A stretch of 64,000 nucleotides of DNA from Salipiger abyssi (lineage in GTDB: Bacteria > Pseudomonadota > Alphaproteobacteria > Rhodobacterales > Rhodobacteraceae): positions 1 through 64,000 of the forward strand of contig NZ_JAEKIS010000007.1 of the NCBI RefSeq assembly GCF_017311415.1, in the 5' to 3' direction. The position numbers and the translations under genes are program-made. The notes beneath the pieces are model-generated. The model ran no database searches and was not told the origin of the DNA. It worked only from the letters and a program-made list of their open reading frames with translations. Every line of letters starts with the position of its first letter. Position 1 is the stretch's first letter. Shown here in pieces: positions 55,921-64,000 of the stretch.

Positions 55921-57018
55921 ATGCCCCGGGTTGGGATGGAGGCGTTTTTGCCGCGTTACATGCTGTTACTCTTGGTCTTTTCGCTGGCGGCGGCCGGCGG
56001 CGCCGTCGCCGATGCGCTGGGGCTGCCGCTGGCATGGATGATCGGAGCCATGGTGGTCAGCGCCGGGTTCGCCTGGGCCGGGGTGAGCGTCCGCATCGAC
56101 AAGATCCGCTCCTACGGGCTGGTGGTTCTGGGGCTGTCGCTGGGGCAGAGCTTTACTCCCGAGGTGATGGCGCAGGTGGCGGTCTTTCTGCCGCTGATCG
56201 CTTTTTGTGCGCTTGCCACCTTGCTGGTCGGGCTGCTGCTGATCCGCCTCTATACGCGCGGCGCGGGGCTTGACCCGGCGACCGCCTTTTTCTGCGCGGT
56301 GCCGGGGGGGGTCGTGCTGATGGCGGTGCAGGCGCAGCGCGCGGGCGCTTCGGAGGCGCATGTGACCCTGTCGCAGACCGTGCGCCTTGCGGTCGTCGTG
56401 CTGATCTATCCTTTCCTGCTGACCTTCCTGATGCCGGATCATGCCGCCGGAGCTGCGCAGGTCGCGGCGGCGCGGAGCCAGCCTTTCGCGCTTGCCGATC
56501 TGCCCTGGATCGCCCTGTTGCTGGCGGCGGGCATGGGGGTTGCGCATCTGGCGCGCTACAGCTTCCTGCCCAATCCCTGGATGATCGCGCCATGTCTCCT
56601 GGCCATCGTGCTGCAACAGACCGCGCTCCAGCCGGTGCCGCTGCCGCATTGGGTGATCCTGCTGTGCCAGCTGATCCTCGGGGTCTCGCTGGGCGCGCGC
56701 ATGTCGCCGGAGTTCCTGCGCAGCTCGATGCGGCTGGTCATGACCTCGGTGCTGGCCTCGGTGCTGTTGACGGCGGCGCTGGTGGTGGCGGCGCTGGTGG
56801 TCTCCGCGGTCAGCGGCCTCGACCGCGCGCCGCTGCTCTTCGGCATGTCTCCGGGCGGGATGCCGGAGATGACGGTGGCGGCCGGCAGCCTCGGCGTGTC
56901 GGTGCCGCTGGTGCTGAGCTTTCACCTGACCCGCATTCTTATCGCCAATCTGACGCTTGAACCCTTGTGGCACCTCCTGAACCGCAGGCTGCGGCACGGC
57001 GGGGGCGGCCCGCGCTGA
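55921..57018 (+). CDS. AbrB-family (DUF989-like) integral membrane protein
   Basis: A 365-residue membrane protein with about ten helices in two repeats (LPLAWMIGAMVVSAGFAW in the first, SFLPNPWMIAPCLLAIVL in the second). Databases often call this family AbrB transcriptional regulator or ammonia monooxygenase, but nothing here resembles a DNA-binding domain, so transport is more likely. It precedes an aldehyde dehydrogenase by 15 bases. The start is uncertain because no good ribosome-binding site is seen; ATG 55936 is an alternative. Confidence 0.8.
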   Translation: MPRVGMEAFLPRYMLLLLVFSLAAAGGAVADALGLPLAWMIGAMVVSAGFAWAGVSVRIDKIRSYGLVVLGLSLGQSFTPEVMAQVAVFLPLIAFCALATLLVGLLLIRLYTRGAGLDPATAFFCAVPGGVVLMAVQAQRAGASEAHVTLSQTVRLAVVVLIYPFLLTFLMPDHAAGAAQVAAARSQPFALADLPWIALLLAAGMGVAHLARYSFLPNPWMIAPCLLAIVLQQTALQPVPLPHWVILLCQLILGVSLGARMSPEFLRSSMRLVMTSVLASVLLTAALVVAALVVSAVSGLDRAPLLFGMSPGGMPEMTVAAGSLGVSVPLVLSFHLTRILIANLTLEPLWHLLNRRLRHGGGGPR

Positions 57019-57033
57019 AAAAGGACCGATCTC

Positions 57034-58518
57034 ATGAGCATCGAAACGCTTGCCAACTTTGTCGATGGCAGGGGCTGCCCACCCGCGAGTGGCACCTATC
57101 TCGACTGCGAAAACCCTTATAGCCGCACGGTCTGGGGGCGCATCGCGCGCTCTGACGCGGCGGATGCCGAGGCCGCTGTGAGCGCTGCGCGCCGCGCCTT
57201 TCGCGAGGGGCCTTGGTCGCGCTTCACGGCGCCGCAGCGCGGCGCGATGCTCCATGCGATGGCCGATGTCGTGGCGGCTCATGCGGAGGAACTCGCCCGC
57301 ATCGAGGTGCGCGACAATGGCAAGACCTACAAGGAGATGCTGGGGCAGGTGAAGCGCATCCCAGAGTGGTATCGCTTTTATGGCGGGCTTGCGGACAAGA
57401 TCAACGGCGCCGTGCTGCCCACCGAAAAGCCTGGCCAGATGAACTACACCCTGCATGAGCCGCTGGGGGTGATCGCGATGATCACGCCCTGGAACTCGCC
57501 GCTGATGCTGCTTGCCTGGAAGCTGGCACCGGCGCTGGCGGCGGGCAATGTGGCGGTGGTGAAACCCTCGGAATTTACCTCGGCCTCGGCGCTGCGCTTC
57601 GCCGAGCTGATGACGCAGGAGGCGGGCTTGCCCGCCGGGGTTCTGAACGTCGTGACCGGGCTCGGCGCGGAAGTGGGCGCGGCGCTCACCGCGCATAAGG
57701 ACGTGGCGAAGGTCGCCTTTACCGGCGGCGTCACCGGCGGTCGCGCCGCCTATGTGGCGGCGGCGGAAAAGCTGCGCCCGGTGAGCCTTGAGCTGGGCGG
57801 CAAGTCGCCGAACCTGGTGTTTGCGGATGCCGACCTGGAGCAGGCCGCGCGTGGGATCGTATCGGGAATTTTCGGCTCGGGCGGGCAAAGCTGCGTGGCG
57901 GGCTCGCGCGCGCTGGTGCATGTCTCGGCCATGGAAACCTTCGTGGCGCGCGCGGTCGAGCTGACGGGCAAGATCCGGCTTGGCGATCCGATGTCGGCCG
58001 ATACCGATATCGGCCCGGTCGCCACACCGGCGCAGTTCGACCGTATCATGACCTGTATCGGCTGGGCGAAGAAGGACGGCGCCACCACCGCCATCGGCGG
58101 CGCGCCCGTCTCAGACCCGTCGGGGGGCGAGGCGCTTTTTGTGGCGCCGACGATCTTTACCGGGGTCTGGAACGACATGCGGATCGCCCGTGAAGAGGTC
58201 TTCGGTCCGGTGCTCGCGGTGATTCCGTTCGAGACCGAGGAGGAGGCGATCGCCCTCGCCAATGACAGCGATTTCGGGCTCGGCGCCGGCATCTGGACCC
58301 GCGACATCTCGCGGGTGCACCGGGTCGCCGCCGCGCTGGAGGCGGGCTCGGTCTGGGTCAACAGCTACAAGGGCGGCTCGCAGATCTCGCCATTCGGCGG
58401 CTACAAGATGTCCGGGCTGGGACGCGAAGGCGGCATGGAGATGATACGCGACTACTTGCAGGTCAAGAGCGTCTGGCTCAACCTCGCCGATGAGGTGGCA
58501 TACCCGTTTCCGCTATAG
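57034..58518 (+). CDS. NAD(P)-dependent aldehyde dehydrogenase
   Basis: A 494-residue ALDH. Catalytic Glu in LELGGKSPNLVF at about residue 254 and catalytic Cys in GGQSCVAGSRALVH at about residue 288; the hinge EEVFGPVLAVIPF and the C-terminal SPFGGYKMSGLGREGG are typical. It lies in an operon with the AbrB-family membrane protein and a D-2-hydroxyacid dehydrogenase. It probably oxidises the aldehyde left by the aminotransferase. Confidence 0.88.
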   Translation: MSIETLANFVDGRGCPPASGTYLDCENPYSRTVWGRIARSDAADAEAAVSAARRAFREGPWSRFTAPQRGAMLHAMADVVAAHAEELARIEVRDNGKTYKEMLGQVKRIPEWYRFYGGLADKINGAVLPTEKPGQMNYTLHEPLGVIAMITPWNSPLMLLAWKLAPALAAGNVAVVKPSEFTSASALRFAELMTQEAGLPAGVLNVVTGLGAEVGAALTAHKDVAKVAFTGGVTGGRAAYVAAAEKLRPVSLELGGKSPNLVFADADLEQAARGIVSGIFGSGGQSCVAGSRALVHVSAMETFVARAVELTGKIRLGDPMSADTDIGPVATPAQFDRIMTCIGWAKKDGATTAIGGAPVSDPSGGEALFVAPTIFTGVWNDMRIAREEVFGPVLAVIPFETEEEAIALANDSDFGLGAGIWTRDISRVHRVAAALEAGSVWVNSYKGGSQISPFGGYKMSGLGREGGMEMIRDYLQVKSVWLNLADEVAYPFPL

Positions 58519-58565
58519 TTCGGCCGGCATGCCCACCTGAGATCCGCCATGAGAAGGAGTATGCC

Positions 58566-59507
58566 GTGACCGGCCCGGTGATCGTCAATCAGATCGACGA
58601 AGCGTTCGGCGCGATGCTGGCGGCGCAGCCCTGCAAGCCGCGGGTGATCAATCATTTTGAAAAAGATCGCCCCTGGACCTTTCCGGCCGAGGCGGAAGTG
58701 CTTGTCACCGCCGCGTTCAAGGCCTGGCCGAAGGCGCCCGACCGGGCGCACAGGCCCGCGCTGAAATGGGTTCAGACCTATTCCGCCGGGATCGAGGCCT
58801 ATCCCGGCTGGCTGCTGGACGGTGTGATCGTGACCAACGGCCGGGGTTTGACCGCGCCGCAGATCGCCGAATATGTGCTGGCGGCGATGCTGGTGGCGGA
58901 AAGGGACATTGTCGGCGCCCGGGCCACCGGTCCCGACGACTGGGGCGCGCGCAGCTTCGGCACGCTGGAGGGCCGTGTGCTCGGGGTGTTGGGCTACGGT
59001 GCGATCGGCGCCGAGACCGTGGCGCGGGCACGCGCCTTCGGCATGGAAATTCTGGTGAACCGGCGCGGTGCATGGGGCAGGGTGCCCGAAGGGGTCACCC
59101 CCTGTGCCAGCCCTCAGGAGGTCGTCTCGCGCGCCGATCATCTGCTTCTCGCGATGCCGCATACCGCCGAGACCGACCGGATCCTCGATGACGCGCTGCT
59201 GGCGCAGGCAAAACCGGGGCTGCATCTGATCAACGTGGCACGCGGCGGGCTGGTCGACGACGCGGCGTTGCTGCGCGCGCTGGCGGACGGCCGGATGGGG
59301 CGGGCGACGCTGGATGTGACCGCGCCGGAGCCGCTGCCGGAGGGCCATGCCTTCTGGACCCATCCCAATATCCTGCTGACGCCGCATGTCTCCTATATCG
59401 GCGGGGCGGAGCGCGAGCGCTTCGACCGGAAGACCAAGGCAAATCTTGAGGCGTTTGTCAGCGGGGCGCCGATGCAGGATATCGTGGATCTCGCCCGAGG
59501 TTATTGA
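58566..59507 (+). CDS. D-isomer-specific 2-hydroxyacid dehydrogenase
   Basis: A 313-residue NAD-dependent dehydrogenase. The Rossmann motif is GVLGYGAIGAETVARA at about residue 140. Catalytic Arg is in NVARGGLVDD, Glu in DVTAPEPLPEGH and His in TPHVSY. Typical substrates are glyoxylate, hydroxypyruvate or 2-keto acids. The GTG start has AAGGAG seven bases upstream. It is 48 bases from the aldehyde dehydrogenase and converges on iclR. Confidence 0.88.
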   Translation: MTGPVIVNQIDEAFGAMLAAQPCKPRVINHFEKDRPWTFPAEAEVLVTAAFKAWPKAPDRAHRPALKWVQTYSAGIEAYPGWLLDGVIVTNGRGLTAPQIAEYVLAAMLVAERDIVGARATGPDDWGARSFGTLEGRVLGVLGYGAIGAETVARARAFGMEILVNRRGAWGRVPEGVTPCASPQEVVSRADHLLLAMPHTAETDRILDDALLAQAKPGLHLINVARGGLVDDAALLRALADGRMGRATLDVTAPEPLPEGHAFWTHPNILLTPHVSYIGGAERERFDRKTKANLEAFVSGAPMQDIVDLARGY

Positions 59508-59525
59508 GACCGGGGCGCGCCCGCG

Positions 59526-60281
59526 TCAGAGGCGCATGGGCCAGGCCGAATAGAATTCGGAGCCCAGCGCCTCGCCGATGCTGGCCGCCGCTGCCAGGAT
59601 GAGAGGCGACATCTCCTGCATGCGCTCTTCGGTGAAGCGCATGGATGGGCCGGAAATCACCAGCGCGCCGAGGATTTCGCCGCTGGCGGCAAAGATCGGC
59701 ACCGAAATGCCGCCGATGCCGGGGCCGCGCTCGCCGACCGAGGCGACGGGGATCTCGTGCAGCACGTCGAGCGTCGCCGGGGTGTCGCCGCGCAGATCGT
59801 CGTAATCGGTGAGAACGTGGCCGGCCGCGCCGCGGTCGATATCGACGGCGTCGCCCTCGGCCACATGCTCGCGCAGCAGCTGATCGCAGTCTTCGCGGAA
59901 TACGCAGACGCGCTTGTTGCCTTCGCGGCGGAAAAAAGAGGCACTTTCGCGCGTTTCATCCACCATCTTCTTCAGAACCGGCCGCACGATGCCTTCGAGA
60001 CTGAAGGTCTGCTGGTAAATATGGCCGACGCGAAACGCTTCTGGCCCGACGATATAGAGCTTGTCCGGGGTCATCGTCAGATAGCCCGCCTTCTGGAGCG
60101 ACACCAAAAGCCGAAGCGCCGAGCTCTTGACCAGCCCGGTGCGCTCGCTGATGTCCCCAAGCGAGAGCCGGTTGGCGCCGCGCCCGAAAAGGCTCATTAT
60201 TCTCAGAGCCTTATCGACGGCTTCCACGCCTTTTGTCTTGAGCTTCGGTGGCTCTTTATATCCGTTCCCGGCGTCACTCAT
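59526..60281 (-). CDS. IclR-family transcriptional regulator
   Basis: A 251-residue regulator with an N-terminal winged HTH (LSLGDISERTGLVKSSALRLLVSL) and a C-terminal effector-binding GAF-like domain (GIGGISVPIFAASGEILGALVISGP). It is transcribed away from the ABC importer genes. I propose that it binds the repeated 17-bp sites upstream of the importer, the aminotransferase and the AbrB-ALDH genes. Confidence 0.92.
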   Translation of the reverse strand: MSDAGNGYKEPPKLKTKGVEAVDKALRIMSLFGRGANRLSLGDISERTGLVKSSALRLLVSLQKAGYLTMTPDKLYIVGPEAFRVGHIYQQTFSLEGIVRPVLKKMVDETRESASFFRREGNKRVCVFREDCDQLLREHVAEGDAVDIDRGAAGHVLTDYDDLRGDTPATLDVLHEIPVASVGERGPGIGGISVPIFAASGEILGALVISGPSMRFTEERMQEMSPLILAAAASIGEALGSEFYSAWPMRL

Positions 60282-60363
60282 CGCCCAATCCTTTTGCGAT
60301 TACACACATTATTGCGCTCTTGCTGGACCGAATACTTGACGGTCGCGGCGTCCAATGGTCAGC

Positions 60364-60400
60364 ATTCTATCAAGCAGCAAGGCATTCTGCTAGATAGAAT
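60364..60400 (+). promoter_or_regulatory. Tandem 17-bp operator pair between iclR and the ABC importer
   Basis: ATTCTATCAAGCAGCAA (60364-60380, degenerate) and ATTCTGCTAGATAGAAT (60384-60400, strong), with starts exactly 20 bp apart, as in the two pairs at 55.7 and 55.9 kb. No clean sigma-70 promoter is visible at the same distance here. Confidence 0.65.
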
Positions 60401-60511
60401 TATCGGGTTGGAACCGCAGGGGGATCCCAAGATCCCCAATGCCTCGACCGAAGCGCGGCAGGCCCGAACCGAATTCACGCAGCAGAGCTGCGCCAACATG
60501 GAGTGAGACAG

Positions 60512-61678
60512 ATGACAAAGAAAGACAGTTCCAACGGGACCGCCCTCGCGGGCTCTGCCGCCAAAGCCTTTACCCGCCGCAGCCTGCTGCGTGGCGCCAC
60601 CAGCCTCGGGCTCGGTGCCGCGCTGGCGCCGCTCTATGTCAAACGGGCCTTTGCCAATAGCGGCGAGCTGAACATCCTGTGCTGGTCCGCCGAACTGCCC
60701 GAGGAGGTGATGACCGCCTTTACCGAGGCCACGGGCATCACCGTGAACAAGACGCCGTTCTCGTCCAACGAGGAAGCGATCAACAAGATGCAGGCGACCT
60801 TTGGCGAAGGCTTCGACCTGGTGATGCCCTCGGTGAACCGCGCTTCGGAATTCCAGTATATCGAGGTGCTGCAACCCTTCGACGAGGCGCGCGTGAACCT
60901 CGATGCCTATCAGCCCGGTCTGCTCAAGGCCTCGTCCGACAGCTGGAGCTGGGACGGGCTCTATCACCTGCCGCATATGTGGGGCGCCGAGGGGCTTTCC
61001 TGGGACAACAGCGTCGCTGATCTGAGCTATGCGGATGCGAGCTATGGCCTGGTCTGGAGCGATGAATATTCCGGGCGTGCCCAGGTGCGTCCGACCTCGG
61101 CGCTTCTGGGGCTGGGTCTCTTTCTGGATGCGTCGGGCCAGCTGCCCTCGAACCGGATGATGGATGCCTACAAAGATCCCGAGACCATGCGCAAGATCTA
61201 CGAAGAGATCCTGGCCTACGCGGTGGCCCGCAAGGGCAATATCAAGCAGTTCTGGGACAGCACCGACACCATTCGCGCCGGGTTCAGCGAAAACGGCTGT
61301 GTGATCGGCCAGACCTGGGACGGGCCGGTGAAGCAGATGGCCAAGCAGGGCCAGCCGATGAGCTTCATGGCGCCGCAGGAGGGCGGGCTGACCTGGATGG
61401 ACGGCTTTGCCATGTCCGCTGCCGCGCGCAACGTGGACGAGGTCTATGCCTTCCTTGGATTCACCCAGAACCCGGAGATCGCGGGCCGCATCGCGGAACT
61501 GGCCAGCTATAACTCGCCGGTCAAGGGCGCTGCCGAATTCACCCCCGAGATCGACCGGGAGCTGTTTGACAAGGCCTATCCCGAGGATGCCCTGGACAAG
61601 CTCTGGTGGTATCCGGCGAGCCCGGAATGGTTCAACCCGATCCGCAACGAATATGCGGAGAAGTTCCGGGTCGCCTGA
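60512..61678 (+). CDS. ABC transporter substrate-binding protein (PotD-like)
   Basis: A 388-residue periplasmic receptor. A twin-arginine signal (FTRRSLLRGATSLGLGAALAPL) suggests Tat export. The mature part starts around ANSGELNILCW and resembles PotD/spermidine- or iron-type receptors (ELPEEVMTAFTEATGITVNKTPFSSNEEA in family terms). ATG 60512 follows GGAGTGAGACAG. It is the first gene of a four-gene importer. Confidence 0.85.
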   Translation: MTKKDSSNGTALAGSAAKAFTRRSLLRGATSLGLGAALAPLYVKRAFANSGELNILCWSAELPEEVMTAFTEATGITVNKTPFSSNEEAINKMQATFGEGFDLVMPSVNRASEFQYIEVLQPFDEARVNLDAYQPGLLKASSDSWSWDGLYHLPHMWGAEGLSWDNSVADLSYADASYGLVWSDEYSGRAQVRPTSALLGLGLFLDASGQLPSNRMMDAYKDPETMRKIYEEILAYAVARKGNIKQFWDSTDTIRAGFSENGCVIGQTWDGPVKQMAKQGQPMSFMAPQEGGLTWMDGFAMSAAARNVDEVYAFLGFTQNPEIAGRIAELASYNSPVKGAAEFTPEIDRELFDKAYPEDALDKLWWYPASPEWFNPIRNEYAEKFRVA

Positions 61679-61698
61679 TCCGCGTCCGGCAGCATGAC

Positions 61699-61735
61699 GG
61701 GAAGGGGCGCGGCCGTGGCCGGCCGTGGCCTTTCC
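61699..61735 (+). promoter_or_regulatory. Possible intercistronic hairpin after the receptor gene
   Basis: GGGAA and TTCCC flank two direct copies of GGCCGTGGCC. The region can fold, and it separates the receptor from the ATPase gene as in the TRAP operon. The pairing is imperfect, so confidence is low. Confidence 0.35.
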
Positions 61736-61778
61736 CAACCCCCTACCTCCCTCTGACAAAAAGTAGACCGGACCAGCC

Positions 61779-62861
61779 ATGACGACTGCAATCGAACTGG
61801 AAAAGGTGCGCATCACCTTCGGCACATTCACCGCCGTCCACGACACCAATCTCGACATTCGCGACGGTGAATTCTTTTCCTTCCTCGGTCCGTCCGGCTG
61901 CGGCAAGACCACGCTGCTGCGCACCATCTCCGGCTTTACCGAACCCAGCGCCGGCGTGGTGCGGATCGGCGGCAAGGATATGGCGGGGATCGGTCCCAAC
62001 AAGCGCCCGACGGCGCTGATCTTTCAGAACCTCGCGCTGTTTCCGATGATGACGGTGGCGGAAAACGTGGCCTATGGGCTGCGGGTGCGCGGGGTCGGCA
62101 AATCGGAGCGCGAGCAGCGCGCGATGAAGCTGCTCGACCAGGTGGCGCTGACACCGCATGCGCATAAGAAGATATCGGCCCTGTCGGGCGGTCAGAAACA
62201 GCGGGTGGCCATCGCGCGGGCACTGGCGGTGGAACCCAAGGTGCTGCTGCTCGACGAGCCTCTGTCCGCGCTCGATCTCAAGCTGCGCCAGCACATGCGG
62301 CGCGAGCTGCGCGAGATCCAGCAGCGCGTCGGCATCACGTTTATCTACATCACCCACGATCAGGGCGAAGCGCTGAACATGTCCGACCGCATTGCGGTGA
62401 TGAATGCCGGTCACATCGAGCAGGTGGGCACCGGGCGCGAGATCTACAGCAAGCCGCAGAGCGCCTTCGTCGCCTCCTTTGTCGGCGAAAGCAACGAGCT
62501 GCCCGGAAAGGTGAGCCGGATCTCCGACGGCATGTGCACGGTGGACACGCCGCTGGGCGCGCTGAGCGGGCGCGTCGGTGGCGATTTCCGGGTCGGCGAC
62601 GCGGCAACGCTGTTTGTACGGCCGGAACAGCTTCGGCTCGCGGCGCCGGGCGGCGACCATGCGTTCCGGGCGCGGGTCGATGATCTGTCCTTCGAGGGCA
62701 GCATGACCCATCTGGGGCTCGACACCGGGCTGGCGCAGGATTGCGCGGCGACGCTCATGACCTCCAATCACGAAAGCCTGCCGGAGATCGGCGCGGATCT
62801 CGGGCTGAGCTTCAACCCGCTCGATGCCATCGTCCTGAAATCCGGAGCGCCGGCGGCATGA
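61779..62861 (+). CDS. ABC transporter ATP-binding protein (PotA-like)
   Basis: A 360-residue ATPase. Walker A GPSGCGKTT at about residue 38, signature LSGGQKQRVAIARAL at about 134, Walker B LLLDEPLSALD at about 157, switch His in YITHDQGEA. A C-terminal TOBE domain of about 120 residues follows. It energises the importer. Its stop overlaps the permease start by 4 bases. Confidence 0.94.
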   Translation: MTTAIELEKVRITFGTFTAVHDTNLDIRDGEFFSFLGPSGCGKTTLLRTISGFTEPSAGVVRIGGKDMAGIGPNKRPTALIFQNLALFPMMTVAENVAYGLRVRGVGKSEREQRAMKLLDQVALTPHAHKKISALSGGQKQRVAIARALAVEPKVLLLDEPLSALDLKLRQHMRRELREIQQRVGITFIYITHDQGEALNMSDRIAVMNAGHIEQVGTGREIYSKPQSAFVASFVGESNELPGKVSRISDGMCTVDTPLGALSGRVGGDFRVGDAATLFVRPEQLRLAAPGGDHAFRARVDDLSFEGSMTHLGLDTGLAQDCAATLMTSNHESLPEIGADLGLSFNPLDAIVLKSGAPAA

Positions 62862-63862
62862 ACAATCTCGACACCACTTTCATCGCCACGGCACTGGTCG
62901 TCGTGCTGTTCTTCTTTCTGGTACGCTACGACCGTCAGCGCCGCCCGGAGGCGATCGGCTTTTTCCGGCGCAACGGCGCGGTGGTCGGGGGCTATCTGAT
63001 CCTCGGCGTCGGCTTCTGGCTGATCATGACCTTCATCATGCCGATGGTGTTCATGGTCGATCTGTCGTTCCACCACAAACTGCCGCCCTCCAAGGTGGGC
63101 GGGCCCGAGGATGTCTATACGCTGGACAATTACCGGATGTTCCTGTTCGGCTCGCGCACCAGCACCGAGAGCCTGAACTGGCTGCATCTGCGCAGCTTCT
63201 TCGCGACCATCGGCATTTCCATGGCGCTGACGCTGATCACCTTCGCCATCAGCTACCCGCTGGCCTATTACATGGCGCAGTCGGCCAAGGCCCAACAACT
63301 GCGGGTGTTGCTGCTGCTGCTGATCATCCCCTATTGGGTCAACGATATCCTGCGGGCGTTTTCCTTCCGTATCCTCATGGCGGAAAACGGCTTTCTCAAC
63401 GGTATCCTGCAAGGCATCGGGCTGACCGGTCAGCCGATCGACTTCCTGGGGCAGAATATCGCGCTCTATGTGGCGCTGTGCTATTCGCATCTGCTGATCA
63501 TGATCTTTCCGCTCTACAACGCCATCGACGCGCAGGATCACAACCAGATCGAGGCGGCGCGCGATCTGGGGGCGCCCTGGTGGCATATTCACCTGTTCAT
63601 CGTCATGCCGCACGCCAAACCCGGCATCGGTTCGGGGATGACCTTGTGCTTCATGCTCACCGCCGGCGCCGTGGCCACGCCGCTTGTGCTGGGCGGGCCG
63701 AATTCGCTGTGGTTCACGCCCATCGTCTATGACCGCTTCTATCAGCTCTTCGACTGGCCGCAGGGGGCCGCCTACGCCATCGTCCTGCTGCTCGCCTGTA
63801 TCGCCATCGTCTTCACCGTGTTGAAGCTCGCGGGCCTCAAACTCGGGGAGATCGCCAAATGA
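62858..63862 (+). CDS. ABC transporter permease (PotB-like)
   Basis: A 334-residue inner-membrane subunit with the ABC EAA loop (NQIEAARDLGAPWWHIHLFIVMPH) and about eight helices including a long N-terminal one. PotB-type. It is translationally coupled to the ATPase and the second permease by ATGA overlaps. Confidence 0.9.
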   Translation: MNNLDTTFIATALVVVLFFFLVRYDRQRRPEAIGFFRRNGAVVGGYLILGVGFWLIMTFIMPMVFMVDLSFHHKLPPSKVGGPEDVYTLDNYRMFLFGSRTSTESLNWLHLRSFFATIGISMALTLITFAISYPLAYYMAQSAKAQQLRVLLLLLIIPYWVNDILRAFSFRILMAENGFLNGILQGIGLTGQPIDFLGQNIALYVALCYSHLLIMIFPLYNAIDAQDHNQIEAARDLGAPWWHIHLFIVMPHAKPGIGSGMTLCFMLTAGAVATPLVLGGPNSLWFTPIVYDRFYQLFDWPQGAAYAIVLLLACIAIVFTVLKLAGLKLGEIAK

Positions 63863-64000
63863 ACGCCCGTTTCGTTACTTCGAGGGTGGTGATCTTCTAC
63901 CTCGTGCTGTTCTTCATCTTCCTGCTGGGGCCGCTCGCGGTCATGGGGGTGACCGCCTTCAACACGCCCAGCTATCCGCAGGTCTGGCCCATCGAAGGGC
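63859..64000 (+). CDS. ABC transporter permease (PotC-like), truncated by window end
   Basis: The first 47 residues are visible: a signal-anchor helix (VIFYLVLFFIFLLGPLAVMGV) followed by FNTPSYPQVWPIEG, the usual N-terminus of PotC-type permeases. The ATGA overlap with the preceding permease supports the start. The rest lies outside the window. Confidence 0.85.
   Translation, partial: MNARFVTSRVVIFYLVLFFIFLLGPLAVMGVTAFNTPSYPQVWPIEG

Noticed and set aside
55921-57018. AbrB transcriptional regulator
   Set aside because: The name is often given to this family, but the protein is all membrane helices and has no DNA-binding domain.
61699-61735. Full terminator after the importer receptor gene
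   Set aside because: The pairing is imperfect and no T-run follows; I list it only as a possible intercistronic hairpin.
54254-64000. A firm call of putrescine or spermidine catabolism
   Set aside because: The aminotransferase and Pot-type importer fit, but no residue seen fixes the substrate, and no gamma-glutamyl-putrescine genes are present.

Overview
The window is about 64 kb of GC-rich chromosome from an alphaproteobacterium, most likely a member of the Rhodobacteraceae (Roseobacter group; a Salipiger-like genus is a guess). The basis is the 3' end of a Rhodobacter-type 5S rRNA at the left edge, the yfgM-bamB-der and rplY-pth gene orders, TRAP and Pot-type transporters, and dense overlapping operons. 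I see no phage, insertion sequence, CRISPR array or tRNA gene.

Region 1 (1-1.4 kb): the end of an rRNA operon with its terminator, then a very small protein consisting almost only of a YadA-type membrane anchor.

Region 2 (1.4-20.6 kb): a large catabolic locus that I read as aromatic or 2-hydroxy-acid catabolism. It encodes a benzoylformate-decarboxylase-like TPP enzyme, an FMN 2-hydroxy-acid dehydrogenase, a flavin prenyltransferase (UbiX), a LysR regulator, a UbiD decarboxylase, a mandelate-racemase-superfamily enzyme, a TAXI-TRAP uptake system, an aldehyde dehydrogenase, a three-subunit molybdenum hydroxylase whose large subunit carries a fused CoxG-like domain, a benzoate/chlorobenzoate-type CoA ligase and an enoyl-CoA hydratase. 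Together they resemble a mandelate pathway (hydroxy acid to keto acid to aldehyde to acid to CoA ester) joined to prenyl-FMN decarboxylation and a Mo enzyme. The substrate is not determined.

Region 3 (20.6-47.8 kb): mainly housekeeping genes plus transport. It holds an RND efflux pump and adaptor, yfgM-bamB-der, DUF2237, pth, rplY, an MFS transporter, an L-lactate-dehydrogenase-type enzyme, a ZIP transporter, argC, trpA, ppk2, DUF2461, a zevAB-like zinc pair, a MATE pump, ychF and a small sugar-acid-like set (hydroxypyruvate-isomerase family, GlcD-type oxidase, SDR, FAH family).

Region 4 (48.2-54.1 kb): a lone cytochrome P450 and a complete thiazole/pyrimidine thiamin operon (thiD-O-S-G-E-F) behind a TPP riboswitch whose expression platform appears to hide the thiD ribosome-binding site.

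Region 5 (54.2-64.0 kb): a second catabolic and uptake locus with a class III aminotransferase, AbrB-family membrane protein, aldehyde dehydrogenase, D-2-hydroxyacid dehydrogenase, IclR regulator and a Pot-type ABC importer cut off by the window edge. Three promoter regions in this locus share a pair of 17-bp sites spaced exactly 20 bp apart. In two of them the sites overlap a predicted -10 box. I propose these are the IclR operators of one regulon.
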